From: Butyrivibrio sp. INlla16
GTDB taxonomy: Bacteria > Bacillota > Clostridia > Lachnospirales > Lachnospiraceae
Direction of reading: 5' to 3'
DNA: 64,000 nucleotides
Assembly: GCF_900104155.1 (NCBI RefSeq)
Contig: NZ_FMYB01000017.1
Span: 1 to 64,000 of the forward strand
Every line of letters starts with the position of its first letter. Position 1 is the stretch's first letter. A program made the translations under genes and the position numbers. Below, piece by piece: positions 26,003 through 35,091 of the stretch. The notes under the pieces are model-generated. The model ran no database searches, was not told where the DNA came from, and was given only the letters and a program-made list of their open reading frames with translations.

Positions 26003-27277
26003 ATGAATGTATTAATAGTTGGCGGAGGCGGCCGTGAGCACGCTATAGCAGAAGCAGTTTCAAGAAGTAAACACCTTGATAAACTCTACTGTGCACCCGG
26101 CAATGCCGGAATTGCAGAACTTGCTGAGTGTGTTTCCATTTCACCCATGGAGTTCGACAAACTTGTAAGATTTGCCAAGAACATGCAGATCGACCTTACT
26201 ATAGTAGGAATGGACGATCCGCTTGTTGGCGGAATCGTTGATGCTTTCGAGGCAGAGGGCCTCAGAGTATTCGGACCCAGGAAAAATGCAGCAATTCTTG
26301 AAGGAAGTAAGGCATTTTCCAAGGACCTTATGAAGAAATATGACATCCCCACAGCTGCTTACGAGACCTTTGATGATCCGGAAAAAGCGCTTGAGTATTT
26401 ACAGAGCGCAAAGTTCCCCATCGTACTTAAGGCTGACGGTCTTGCACTCGGAAAGGGCGTTCTCATCTGTGAGACAAAAGAGGATGCCGAGGCCGGTGTT
26501 CGCGAGATCATGGAGACTAAGAAGTTCGGCGATGCCGGAAACCGTATGGTTATTGAGGAATTCATGACAGGACGTGAGGTTTCGGTTCTTTCATTTGTTG
26601 ACGGTAAGACAATCAAACTTATGAGTTCTGCACAGGATCACAAGAGGGCAGGAGACGGCGACACAGGTCTTAACACAGGTGGAATGGGCAACTTTTCACC
26701 TAGCCCCTTCTATACAGAGGAGGTTGATAAGTTCTGCAAGGAACACATCTACCAGAAAACTGTTGATGCCATGAGAGAAGAGGGCAGAGAGTTCAAGGGA
26801 GTTATTTTCTTTGGGCTTATGCTCACCGAAGACGGCCCTAAGGTTCTCGAGTACAACGCAAGATTCGGTGATCCCGAGGCACAGGTTGTTCTTCCTAGAT
26901 TAGAGACTGATATGATTGAGGTTTGCGAGGCGGTTATCGATGGAACTCTCGATCAGCTTGATCTTAAGTTTGAGGACAAGGCAGCAGTTTGCGTGGTTCT
27001 TGCATCCGACGGCTACCCTGTAAGCTATGAGAAGGGTAAGGAGATCACAGGCCTTGAGAACTTCAAGGGCAAGGATGGTTACTACTGCTTCCATGCCGGA
27101 ACGAAGTTCGATGAGAACAGCAAAATTGTGACAAACGGCGGACGAGTTCTTGGCATAACCGCTAAGGGAGATACTCTTGCCGAGGCCAGAAAGAAGGCCT
27201 ACGAAGCAACCGAGTGGGTTAACTTCGATAACAAGTACATGCGCCACGACATCGGAAAAGCCATAGACGAGGCTTGA
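26003..27277 (+). CDS. purD: Phosphoribosylamine-glycine ligase
   Basis: The 424-residue ATP-grasp enzyme makes GAR from phosphoribosylamine and glycine, the step before PurN. The N-terminus has GGGGREHAI, the ATP-grasp core KADGLALGKGV, and the family signature RFGDPEAQVV. AGGAG lies 7 bases before the ATG. It is the last gene of the purE-purM-purN-purD operon. The order differs from the long purEKCSQLFMNHD arrangement known from Bacillus, because only four genes are clustered here. A large fold-back repeat lies 9 bases after the stop and may end transcription. Confidence 0.95.
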   Translation: MNVLIVGGGGREHAIAEAVSRSKHLDKLYCAPGNAGIAELAECVSISPMEFDKLVRFAKNMQIDLTIVGMDDPLVGGIVDAFEAEGLRVFGPRKNAAILEGSKAFSKDLMKKYDIPTAAYETFDDPEKALEYLQSAKFPIVLKADGLALGKGVLICETKEDAEAGVREIMETKKFGDAGNRMVIEEFMTGREVSVLSFVDGKTIKLMSSAQDHKRAGDGDTGLNTGGMGNFSPSPFYTEEVDKFCKEHIYQKTVDAMREEGREFKGVIFFGLMLTEDGPKVLEYNARFGDPEAQVVLPRLETDMIEVCEAVIDGTLDQLDLKFEDKAAVCVVLASDGYPVSYEKGKEITGLENFKGKDGYYCFHAGTKFDENSKIVTNGGRVLGITAKGDTLAEARKKAYEATEWVNFDNKYMRHDIGKAIDEA

Positions 27278-27285
27278 TTATAGTG

Positions 27286-27469
27286 CCGCCCGCGGTATAG
27301 GTGACGTAAATTTGCGTTTTCGTCTGCGGAGTGATTTGTAAAAACTCAAAAAGAATTTATACCTCATTTCACGTTGTTCAAAGAAATCGGTATAAATTCT
27401 TTTTTTTGTTTTACAAATCATCTTCCTCGTCCGAGAACTGCAAATTTACGTCACCCATACCGCGGGCGG
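27286..27469. repeat. 184-bp fold-back (MITE-like) element after purD
   Basis: The arms CCGCCCGCGGTATaGGTGAC... (from 27286) and its inverse (to 27469) pair over about 30 bp with one mismatch. Further complementary blocks lie inside: TGATTTGTAAAA with TTTTACAAATCA, and AGAATTTATACC with GGTATAAATTCT. Nearly the whole element folds back on itself around a short centre near 27,375. I see no obvious target duplication. The position suggests a bidirectional barrier or terminator for the pur operon. Confidence 0.85.
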
Positions 27470-27540
27470 GGTCAATCTGCCAAGCCTTCACTAAAATATT
27501 TCAAAAATATTACAAATAGGCTGTAAATGTAGTGGTTATG

Positions 27541-27549
27541 TGTTATAAT
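27541..27549 (+). promoter_or_regulatory. Extended -10 promoter for the SH3-domain gene
   Basis: TGTTATAAT (TATAAT at 27544-27549) with no good -35, 88 bases before the start. Apart from this and the fold-back element, the gap 27,278-27,636 shows nothing else. Confidence 0.55.
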
Positions 27550-27636
27550 GACACCAAATATTGAGTTTTTCGATATTTGAATTGAATAATTATGTGCAGA
27601 TATATAAGCTGCACTTGTTACCGGAGGTAGAAAAGT

Positions 27637-29019
27637 ATGTTTAGGAATAGAATTGGAAATGTGATGATTAGTGCAGCTTCCGTTCTGACGGCAGGAGCAT
27701 TGGCGCTTAGCATGCCGATATCAGCACTCGCTGCCACAGGAACCATAACCTCATCCAATGTTAAGGTCAGATCCGAGGCGAGTACGTTATCTTCACAGGT
27801 ATCAAGTCTTGATTCTGGGGACAAGGTTGATATCGTTGATGAGACCACTGATTCTCAGGGATATGTATGGTACAGAATTTACATTAACGATACTGAATTC
27901 GGATATGTAAGAAGTGACCTGGTTTCCAAGGAAGGAGCTACACCGAGCACAGATGCGGCAACTTCAACAGCAGCTCAGCCTGAGACACAGGTTACAGCTG
28001 TAGATGCACAGACAGCTACAATTACTGTTGCTAGTGCAAATGTCAGAAGCGGAGCAGGTACAGGATACAGCTCAGTAGGAACAGTTAAGAACGGCGATGC
28101 AGTTACCGTAACCGGTGAGGCTACAGGAACTGACAATAATAAATGGTACCAGATACAGTTTGGAACCAGCGGAAGAACAGGTTTTGTTCGTTCAGACCTT
28201 CTTCAGATAGGTGCTCCGGCAGCAGCTGACGGAGGCGAGGCAGCTCCCGCAGATGGTGAGCAGCCGGCAGAGGGCGAAGCAGCACCTGAGGGTGCAGAAG
28301 CAGCTCCCGTAGAGGGAGAACAGCCTGTAGAGCAGCCCGCAGCAGAGCCTGCAGTTGTAGGAAACGGCGAGTTTTCACTTGCATATAAGGATGACGGAAC
28401 AGGCACCGAAGTTTGGTACCTCTATGATAATGTTGAAGGAACACAGGTTAAGCTTAGCGACCTTCTTGATTATGCTAAGGCAGGACAGCAGTCCAAGGCA
28501 CTTGAAGCACAGGTTAAGAAGCTTAAGGGTGCCCTTATCGGTATGGCAATTGTAATTGCTATTCTGGTTCTCGGAGTTCTTCTTCTCATCTACAAGCTTC
28601 GTGATTACATGTACTACGAAGATGAAGAAGATGAGGGAACAGCTCAGAAGAAGCACAAGTATGACGATATTCCGTCCCAGAAACCTGCTAAGAAGTTCTT
28701 TGAAAGAAGTGAGACAGATCGCGGCAGCAACGGCAGAACAGTAGCTGACAGCAAGAGAACAGTAAGCCCTTCAGCTCCCAGAAAGAGCGCACCTATGGGT
28801 TCCGCAGCTTCTCTTCTTACACCCGACAGACCGTCAGGAAGAACGGCTTCTGAAGTAAAACCGGAGCGTCCCGCACCTTCACGTGAGCGTGCAGAACAAC
28901 CCAAACCGGGACAGACCATCACACCTAATAATAAGGGTAGAGGCTCGCGTAACTTCCTTCTTGATGATGAGGATTTCGAGTTTGAATTCCTGGATCTGGA
29001 TGATGATGACAAATCCTAA
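27637..29019 (+). CDS. SH3b-domain membrane-anchored protein with long cytoplasmic tail
   Basis: The 460-residue protein has a signal peptide or N-terminal helix (to about residue 33) and two bacterial SH3 domains (about 34-95 and 125-190, each beginning ITSSNVKVRSEAS / ITVASANVRSGAG). A Pro/Ala/Glu-rich spacer (190-245) follows. A single membrane helix at about 300-326 (GALIGMAIVIAILVLGVLLL) precedes a ~130-residue basic then acidic disordered tail ending DLDDDDKS. The SH3b pair should bind cell-wall peptide, with the tail inside the cell, an arrangement suggestive of wall-to-cytoplasm communication, although no catalytic domain is seen. GGAGG precedes the ATG. A strong terminator follows, so it is probably a single-gene unit. 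Confidence 0.8.
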   Translation: MFRNRIGNVMISAASVLTAGALALSMPISALAATGTITSSNVKVRSEASTLSSQVSSLDSGDKVDIVDETTDSQGYVWYRIYINDTEFGYVRSDLVSKEGATPSTDAATSTAAQPETQVTAVDAQTATITVASANVRSGAGTGYSSVGTVKNGDAVTVTGEATGTDNNKWYQIQFGTSGRTGFVRSDLLQIGAPAAADGGEAAPADGEQPAEGEAAPEGAEAAPVEGEQPVEQPAAEPAVVGNGEFSLAYKDDGTGTEVWYLYDNVEGTQVKLSDLLDYAKAGQQSKALEAQVKKLKGALIGMAIVIAILVLGVLLLIYKLRDYMYYEDEEDEGTAQKKHKYDDIPSQKPAKKFFERSETDRGSNGRTVADSKRTVSPSAPRKSAPMGSAASLLTPDRPSGRTASEVKPERPAPSRERAEQPKPGQTITPNNKGRGSRNFLLDDEDFEFEFLDLDDDDKS

Positions 29020-29057
29020 ATACTTAACGAGGTACTAATTACACGAAGTATTCTTTT

Positions 29058-29086
29058 ACCGCACGGCGCGCCGTGCGGTTTTTTAT
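29058..29086 (+). terminator. Strong intrinsic terminator after the SH3-domain gene
   Basis: A perfect 22-base palindrome (29058-29079, ACCGCACGGCG/CGCCGTGCGGT) is followed by TTTTTTA. Confidence 0.92.
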
Positions 29087-29087
29087 A

Positions 29088-29115
29088 TTGACTTTAAATC
29101 CCTCTTTGTTATACT
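29088..29115 (+). promoter_or_regulatory. Promoter of the GntR-family gene
   Basis: TTGACT (29088-29093), 16 bp, then TATACT (29110-29115) with TG just upstream. It begins right after the preceding terminator. Confidence 0.65.
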
Positions 29116-29142
29116 AGATGTATCACAGAAAAGGAGGCGAAA

Positions 29143-29511
29143 ATGGTAATTCAGATTGATTTTAACAGTGATGAAGCGATATATGTACAGCTGTGCAATC
29201 AGATTATTATGGGAATTGCCACGTCTCAGTTCAGGGAGGGTGAGCAGCTCCCCAGTGTGAGACAGCTTGCTGAGATGATTGGTATAAATATGCATACCGT
29301 CAATAAGGCGTATTCCATATTGCAGCAGGAGGGATTCGTCAAGATTGACAGGAGAAGAGGTGCCATCATTGCAATCGACTTGAACAAGCTCGAGGCACTG
29401 GATGAGGCGCATGACATGCTAAGCGTCGTTCTGGCGAGGGCCATGTGCAAGGGCGTCACCAGGAATGAGATTCACGAGCTCGTTGACAGCATCTACGAGC
29501 AGTATGAGTGA
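29143..29511 (+). CDS. GntR-family regulator, YtrA type
   Basis: The 122-residue repressor-type protein has an N-terminal winged helix (FREGEQLPSVRQLAEMIGIN, then HTVNKAYSILQQEG) and only a short helical C-terminal dimer region. That is the YtrA subfamily layout, which usually controls an adjacent ABC transporter. No transporter follows here; the next gene is clpC, 104 bases downstream. I infer either autoregulation or control of clpC. AAGGAGG precedes the ATG. Confidence 0.88.
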   Translation: MVIQIDFNSDEAIYVQLCNQIIMGIATSQFREGEQLPSVRQLAEMIGINMHTVNKAYSILQQEGFVKIDRRRGAIIAIDLNKLEALDEAHDMLSVVLARAMCKGVTRNEIHELVDSIYEQYE

Positions 29512-29615
29512 TGAATATCTCATCAAACAATTCTAAGAAAAAATACTTGAACAGGTTACCCACGGGACATTTTTTCATAAGAGAACCCTGATACAGGTAA
29601 CAGGAAGGAGTTTAC

Positions 29616-32102
29616 TTGAATAAAGAATATACAGAGAAGGCCCAGGAAGCGCTTAAGCTCGCAAGGAAGACAGCGAGAACCTTAAAGCTCAACTATGTGG
29701 GTACCGAGCATCTTCTCATAGGACTTATAAAAACCGGAGGCTGTGTGGCTTCCAGAATCCTTATCGATAACGGCATCAATGAAGATAAGATGATGGACAT
29801 CATAAGGGACCTGATCGTTGAGGGCGGCAATCTGACGCTTCTTGATAAGGAGGGCTTTTCCCCCAGAGCCGAGAATGTTCTGGAGGAGGCCGAGAGACAG
29901 GCGGACAGATTCCATGCAGATAGAATCGGTACAGAGCACATCCTTCTCGCACTTATTAAGGAAGGCGAGAATGTTGCGGTGCGCCTTATCGGCACCATGA
30001 ATGTGTCTATCCAGAAGATATATGCGGAGACGCTGGCAGCAATGGGTGAGGACGCCAATCTGGTAAAAGAAGACCTCGGAAGGAAAAACAATTCCAAGAA
30101 AAAGGCCTCAACTCTTGAGCAGTACAGCCGCGATCTTACAGCACTAGCAGCAGATAACAAGCTTGATCCCATCATCGGAAGAAATAATGAGATTCAGCGC
30201 GTGATCCAGATACTCAGCCGCAGAACCAAGAACAATCCCTGCCTTATCGGTGAGCCCGGTGTAGGAAAAACGGCGGTGGTTGAGGGACTTGCCCAGAGAA
30301 TTGTGGCAGGAGATGTTCCCTTTACAGTACAGAATAAGCGTCTTCTGACACTGGATCTTTCAGGAATGATCGCAGGTTCAAAGTACAGAGGAGAATTCGA
30401 GGAGAGAATCAAGAGAGTTATTCGCGAAGTTATCGATGACGGCAACATCATCCTTTTTGTTGACGAGATGCATACACTTATCGGTGCGGGTGGTGCTGAG
30501 GGTGCTATCGACGCATCCAATATCTTAAAGCCTTCACTTGCGAGAGGCGAGATCCAGATGATCGGTGCGACCACCATCACTGAGTACCGCAAGTATGTGG
30601 AGAAGGATGCCGCTCTTGAGAGACGTTTCCAGCCCGTAAACGTCGAGGAGCCCGACAGAGACGAATCTCTTGCAATCCTCAACGGAATTGTGGGCAAGTA
30701 CGAGGAGCATCATCATGTGAAAATTACACCTGAAGCAATTCAGGCAGCGGTTGATCTCAGCAGCCGTTACATAAATGACAGAAACCTTCCGGATAAGGCC
30801 ATCGACCTTATAGATGAGGCATCTTCCGCAGTAAGGCTTCGCTTAACCGGAGCGCCTTCGGGTATCCGTGAGATGGAGCAGCAGATTAGGGAGATGGATT
30901 CTGAGATTGAGAATCTTCTGGCGAAAGAGGATTTCGCAGGTGCCGGAGAAGTGCATCGCAAACAGGAAGCCCTTATCAAGAAGTACAACCGTAAGAAGAA
31001 CGCTGAGAATAAGAGAGAGAAGGATTCCGACTACATCGTTACCGAGAATGACATCGCGGAAGTTGTTGCTATGTGGACCAAGATTCCGGTTAAGAAGATT
31101 GCGGAGAAGGAATCCGAGAGACTCCTCAAGCTTGAGAAAATCCTTCACGAGAGAGTCATCGGCCAGGAGGACGCAGTTGTTGCGGTTTCCAAGGCAATCA
31201 GAAGAGGCAGGGTAGGCCTTCAGGATCCCAACAGACCTATAGGTTCCTTCCTTTTCCTGGGACCCACCGGTGTAGGTAAGACAGAGCTGTCAAAGGCTCT
31301 TGCAGAGGCAATGTTCGGCGACGAGAACGCTCTTATAAGAGTTGATATGTCGGAGTACATGGAAGGTCATTCCGTATCCAAGATGATCGGTTCACCTCCG
31401 GGATATGTGGGTTATGACGAGGGCGGCCAGCTTTCAGAGAAGGTCAGACGCCATCCCTATTCCGTAATCCTCTTTGATGAGATAGAAAAGGCACACCCTG
31501 ACATCTTCAATGTGCTGCTGCAGGTGCTTGACGACGGACATATAACTGACGCTAAGGGACGCAAGGTGAGCTTCAAGAATACGATCCTTATCATGACTTC
31601 AAACGTCGGAGCCCAGAGAATCGTTGAGCCCAAGAGACTTGGTTTTGACACCGCTTCCGATGAGAAGAAGGATTATGAAAACATGAAGAGCGGGGTTATG
31701 GAGGAGGTTAAACGACTTTTCAAACCCGAGTTCATAAACCGTATCGATGAGATCATGGTATTCCATCCTCTCAACGAGAAGGAAATGATGGAAATCGTTA
31801 CCCTGCTTAGCAAGAATCTCTCCAAGAGATGTAAGGACCAGCTTGGCATCGACCTTGTGATGTCACAGGCTGTAAAACAGTTCCTTGTAAAGAAGTACTC
31901 AGATTCCAAGATGGGTGCGAGACCTCTTAAGAGAGCTATTCAGTCCGTTATTGAGGACGCGATGGCAGAGGAGCTTTTGAAGGGCAAGATTAAGCGCGAC
32001 AGCAAGGTTACGATCGGCCTTAAGGATGAAAAGGTAGTATTTACGCAGAAGGATGCGGAGAAGCCCGCGGCTAAGAAAACTGTCTCCAAGAAAACCAAAT
32101 GA
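29616..32102 (+). CDS. clpC: ClpC AAA+ protease-associated ATPase, TTG start
   Basis: The 828-residue Hsp100 unfoldase that feeds ClpP has two Clp_N repeats (1-145) and AAA1 with Walker A GEPGVGKTA and Walker B ILFVDEMH. The middle coiled coil carries a UVR-like stretch (IENLLAKEDFAGAGEVHRKQ), and AAA2 has GPTGVGKTE and ILFDEIEKAH with pore loop GYVG. A short Lys-rich tail closes it. The start codon is TTG with AAGGAG five bases upstream; no ATG alternative fits the conserved NKEYTEKAQEAL beginning. The usual ctsR-mcsA-mcsB genes are absent upstream, and I see no CtsR-type heptad operator in the 104-base gap. Confidence 0.95.
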   Translation: MNKEYTEKAQEALKLARKTARTLKLNYVGTEHLLIGLIKTGGCVASRILIDNGINEDKMMDIIRDLIVEGGNLTLLDKEGFSPRAENVLEEAERQADRFHADRIGTEHILLALIKEGENVAVRLIGTMNVSIQKIYAETLAAMGEDANLVKEDLGRKNNSKKKASTLEQYSRDLTALAADNKLDPIIGRNNEIQRVIQILSRRTKNNPCLIGEPGVGKTAVVEGLAQRIVAGDVPFTVQNKRLLTLDLSGMIAGSKYRGEFEERIKRVIREVIDDGNIILFVDEMHTLIGAGGAEGAIDASNILKPSLARGEIQMIGATTITEYRKYVEKDAALERRFQPVNVEEPDRDESLAILNGIVGKYEEHHHVKITPEAIQAAVDLSSRYINDRNLPDKAIDLIDEASSAVRLRLTGAPSGIREMEQQIREMDSEIENLLAKEDFAGAGEVHRKQEALIKKYNRKKNAENKREKDSDYIVTENDIAEVVAMWTKIPVKKIAEKESERLLKLEKILHERVIGQEDAVVAVSKAIRRGRVGLQDPNRPIGSFLFLGPTGVGKTELSKALAEAMFGDENALIRVDMSEYMEGHSVSKMIGSPPGYVGYDEGGQLSEKVRRHPYSVILFDEIEKAHPDIFNVLLQVLDDGHITDAKGRKVSFKNTILIMTSNVGAQRIVEPKRLGFDTASDEKKDYENMKSGVMEEVKRLFKPEFINRIDEIMVFHPLNEKEMMEIVTLLSKNLSKRCKDQLGIDLVMSQAVKQFLVKKYSDSKMGARPLKRAIQSVIEDAMAEELLKGKIKRDSKVTIGLKDEKVVFTQKDAEKPAAKKTVSKKTK

Positions 32103-32240
32103 TTCATAAATATTTAATATAATTATTGATTCGGATGCTTTATAATTATATCAGTAAAAACATTTTGTACTATTACAAAGGACGTCAGCAGTTCCTCAAA
32201 TGCCGCTGATGCCCGGAGTAATCAAAACAGGAGGTAGAAA

Positions 32241-32648
32241 ATGGCTGTCGTAGAGCAGTTGCTGAGGACGGAAGCTGATGGAACCTTCAGCTTTGGTAAT
32301 TATGAGTTGCCGGAGAAGAAAAAGCTCGACAATTTCGAGTATGAGGGCAATATTTTAAAGGTTAAGACCTTCAAGGACATTACCAAGCTTGAGCAGAATG
32401 AGATGTTCCTATATGAATCAGTTCCGGGGACAACGGTTACACACTTCAAGGAAAAGGAGGACGGTGTTTCTTTTGAGGTTGAAGGACCGGGAGATGCACA
32501 GATAACAGTCGGACTGGAGGAGAATACTGATTACCACATTCTTGTGGACGGTAAAAATATCGGACCGATGCAAACAGGAGTAGGAGGCAAGCTGAGCTTC
32601 AGTGTTCCGCTTGGAAACGCTTCATCAAAAGTAGAAATTCATAAATAA
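32241..32648 (+). CDS. Conserved beta-rich hypothetical protein (often labelled endosialidase-like)
   Basis: The 135-residue soluble protein has no signal peptide and a regular alternation of short strands (FEYEGNILKVKTF, GVSFEVEGPGDAQITV, SFSVPLGNASSKVEI). I recall close relatives in many Lachnospiraceae that databases call endosialidase. No sialidase motif (Asp boxes, catalytic Tyr/Glu) is visible, so I do not accept that function. GGAGG precedes the ATG, and a terminator follows directly, so it is monocistronic. The leader contains a small hairpin (CAGC...GCTG) of unknown role. Confidence 0.7.
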   Translation: MAVVEQLLRTEADGTFSFGNYELPEKKKLDNFEYEGNILKVKTFKDITKLEQNEMFLYESVPGTTVTHFKEKEDGVSFEVEGPGDAQITVGLEENTDYHILVDGKNIGPMQTGVGGKLSFSVPLGNASSKVEIHK

Positions 32649-32656
32649 AATATGAA

Positions 32657-32684
32657 AGAGGGCTGCAGATGCGGCCCTCTTTAT
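32657..32684 (+). terminator. Intrinsic terminator
   Basis: The stem AGAGGGC/GCCCTCT (32657-32663 and 32674-32680) is followed by TTTA, just after the beta-rich protein gene. Confidence 0.75.
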
Positions 32685-32755
32685 ATATGATGCAAGATTG
32701 GTGTAGAATGAACACTATAATGTATTTTAAACACTATGAAATATAAGGATATTAT

Positions 32756-33226
32756 ATGCCGAGAGAAAAAATGGCACTCATTAAAAATCGCATAAAAGAG
32801 GATATCCGGCATAATGGCCTTCCGATATTGGTAATTGTGTTTGCATGGTTTGCGGTTACTTTGATTTTTCATCGTTTCTGCCCCATGGTGATTGTGACAG
32901 GCTTTCCGTGCCCCGGGTGCGGGATGACGAGAGCTCTTATCAGTTTCATCACGCTCCATCCGATAAGGGCGATGCAGTATAATCCCTCGTATCCGTTTTG
33001 GATTGTGGTCCTGATAATCGGAGCTTATCAGCGATATGTTCAGGGGAAGAGTTTTAATTCTTTGAAATATCCGCTGATAATAGTTGGATGCATAACGATA
33101 GGTGTATATGTATGGCGGCTGACGCATTCATTCCCCAGTACAGAGCCGATGGTTTATACTCACCAGAATGTGTTAGCATATATCTATCCCGAGTATGACA
33201 GACTGATATTATCGTTATTTAGATAA
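32756..33226 (+). CDS. DUF2752 membrane protein
   Basis: The 156-residue protein has the family hallmark GFPCPGCGMTRA (about 57-68) between the first helix and a short amphipathic segment, plus three to four membrane helices. The two cysteines in PCPGCG suggest metal or redox chemistry, but no function is established for DUF2752. AAGGA lies upstream of the ATG. It stands alone between a terminator and a long palindromic element. Confidence 0.8.
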   Translation: MPREKMALIKNRIKEDIRHNGLPILVIVFAWFAVTLIFHRFCPMVIVTGFPCPGCGMTRALISFITLHPIRAMQYNPSYPFWIVVLIIGAYQRYVQGKSFNSLKYPLIIVGCITIGVYVWRLTHSFPSTEPMVYTHQNVLAYIYPEYDRLILSLFR

Positions 33227-33265
33227 ACTATATTTAGTTATATGATAATTTAGCTACGGATTTAA

Positions 33266-33509
33266 AGAAAAAGTAAATAAAACACGATTTCCGGCATTTT
33301 GGTATACCTTTTAGGAGCTTTTTACATGGAATTTATCTTGAAAAGTAAATATGAAGTCGATTTTTCTACTTTGGTATCCCTGTTTTGAGAAATCATGGGT
33401 ACCAAAGTCTCTAAAAATCCTTCTCATTTACTTTTCTGTTAAAATCCATGCAAAACAGGTCCCAAATGTATACCAAAGTGCTGAAAAACCGCAAATATTT
33501 ACTTTTTCT
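33266..33509. repeat. 244-bp palindromic element with internal 72-bp repeat, upstream of radA
   Basis: Motifs are mirrored about 33,387.5. AGTAAAT occurs at ~33,272 and ~33,344 and its inverse ATTTACT at 33,426 and 33,497. TTTGGTAT occurs at 33,298 and 33,370 and its inverse at 33,399 and 33,470. Each arm is thus a 71-72-bp tandem pair, and the two arms are inverted copies. The gap 33,227-33,549 contains nothing else I can name except, presumably, the radA promoter, which I could not pinpoint. Confidence 0.8.
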
Positions 33510-33549
33510 CAAAAACACAAATTTAAAAGAAAAGGTAATGAAATAAATT

Positions 33550-34941
33550 ATGGCAACAAAGATTAAAACAGTGTTTTTCTGTCAGAGCTGCGGCTATGAG
33601 TCTGCAAAATGGATGGGACAGTGTCCCGGCTGTAAGGAGTGGAACAGCTTCGTTGAGGAGACAATAAAGCCCTCGGTGACAGGAAAAACATCCAAGAGAA
33701 ACATAAGCGGTATTGCAGGAAGCGGCGAGGCGCAGAATAAGCCTATGAAGCTTTCGGAAATCACTCTTAATGAAGAGGACAGATTCGACACCCACATCGG
33801 TGAACTTAACAGAGTTCTCGGAGGAGGCCTGGTTAAGGGCTCTCTTACACTTGTGGGCGGCGATCCCGGAATCGGTAAATCAACCCTGCTTCTTCAGACG
33901 GCAAGGCTTCTTGCTGCTGATAAGAGAAAAGTTCTCTATATCTCAGGAGAGGAATCGCTCCAGCAGATTAAACTTCGTGCAAACAGAATAGGCGAATTTA
34001 CAGACGACATGTCGCTGCTGTGTGAAACAGATCTTGGAACAATTGAGGAGACTATAAGAAGGCAGAATCCGGATGTCGTCATTATCGACTCAATTCAGAC
34101 GATGTTCAATGAAAACGTGAGCTCTGCTCCCGGCAGTGTATCCCAGGTAAGGGAGTCAACGGCTGTTCTTATGCGTATTGCTAAGCAGCTTGGGGTCTCG
34201 ATTTTCATTGTTGGACATGTGACAAAGGAAGGAACCGTGGCAGGTCCCAGAGTCCTCGAGCACATGGTGGATACAGTGCTCTACTTCGAGGGTGACAGAC
34301 ATGCCTCCTACAGAATCCTGAGAGCTGTGAAAAACCGTTTCGGTTCAACAAATGAGATCGGGGTATTTGAGATGAGGCAGGAGGGACTTGCGGAAGTCGA
34401 GAATCCTTCAGAGTTCATGCTGGAAGGAAAACCGGAAAACGCCAGCGGCTCAGTGGTTACCTGCTCCATCGAGGGCACAAGACCTATTCTCATAGAGATT
34501 CAGGCGCTGGTAAGCCACACCAATTTCAATTTCCCAAGGCGCCAGGCGAACGGAACCGATTACAACCGCGTGAACCTGCTTATGGCAGTTCTCGAAAAAC
34601 GAGTGGGACTTGAACTCTCATCATACGATTGCTATATAAACCTCGCAGGCGGAATGAAGCTCATTGAACCGGCCCTTGATCTTTCGATGTGCATGGCAAT
34701 TGTGTCGAGCTTCCGCAACAGACCTATCCCCGATGATGTGATTGCCTTCGGTGAAGTCGGACTCTCGGGAGAGGTGCGCTCGGTCAATATGCCCGACATC
34801 AGAGTATCAGAGGCTGCAAGACTGGGCTTTAAGACCTGCCTTGTTCCAAAGTCCGCAGAGGCAAAGCTTAAGAGCGCTTTCAAGGATATTAAGATCATCG
34901 GAGTTTCTTCAATTCAGGAAGCGGTTGGCATGATAAGGTGA
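33550..34941 (+). CDS. radA: DNA repair protein RadA (branch-migration ATPase)
   Basis: The 463-residue protein has an N-terminal C4 zinc finger (CQSCG...CPGC), a RecA-like ATPase with Walker A GGDPGIGKST, and the RadA-specific KNRFG motif. The C-terminal Lon-protease-like domain has 'AFGEVGLSGEVR'. It promotes branch migration during recombination and repair in the cytoplasm. The ATG has only a weak AAAGG upstream at long spacing, and the long palindrome sits 40 bases before it. It is not linked here to disA or clpC, although clpC is 1.4 kb upstream. Confidence 0.95.
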   Translation: MATKIKTVFFCQSCGYESAKWMGQCPGCKEWNSFVEETIKPSVTGKTSKRNISGIAGSGEAQNKPMKLSEITLNEEDRFDTHIGELNRVLGGGLVKGSLTLVGGDPGIGKSTLLLQTARLLAADKRKVLYISGEESLQQIKLRANRIGEFTDDMSLLCETDLGTIEETIRRQNPDVVIIDSIQTMFNENVSSAPGSVSQVRESTAVLMRIAKQLGVSIFIVGHVTKEGTVAGPRVLEHMVDTVLYFEGDRHASYRILRAVKNRFGSTNEIGVFEMRQEGLAEVENPSEFMLEGKPENASGSVVTCSIEGTRPILIEIQALVSHTNFNFPRRQANGTDYNRVNLLMAVLEKRVGLELSSYDCYINLAGGMKLIEPALDLSMCMAIVSSFRNRPIPDDVIAFGEVGLSGEVRSVNMPDIRVSEAARLGFKTCLVPKSAEAKLKSAFKDIKIIGVSSIQEAVGMIR

Positions 34942-34971
34942 TTCGTAAATCGCTGCCGGCCCAAATGGTAG

Positions 34972-35000
34972 TTGACATAATTACTTTAATACTGTAAAGT
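34972..35000 (+). promoter_or_regulatory. Promoter of the liv operon
   Basis: A consensus TTGACA (34972-34977), 17 bp, then TAAAGT (34995-35000). The leader to the livJ start is about 85 bases and AT-rich. Confidence 0.6.
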
Positions 35001-35091
35001 TTTAACTAATTACATTGTATACATGTATAAGCAACTATTAATTTGCGTAACATAGTATATGTAATATTCGTAAAAACGAGGAGGACAAATT

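Noticed and set aside
29693..30697. Long Ser/Arg-rich minus-strand frames inside clpC
   Set aside because: They are typical shadows of a high-codon-bias gene and are antisense to conserved ATPase motifs.
32241..32648. Endosialidase
   Set aside because: The label is common for this family, but no Asp box or catalytic residue pattern is present in 135 residues.
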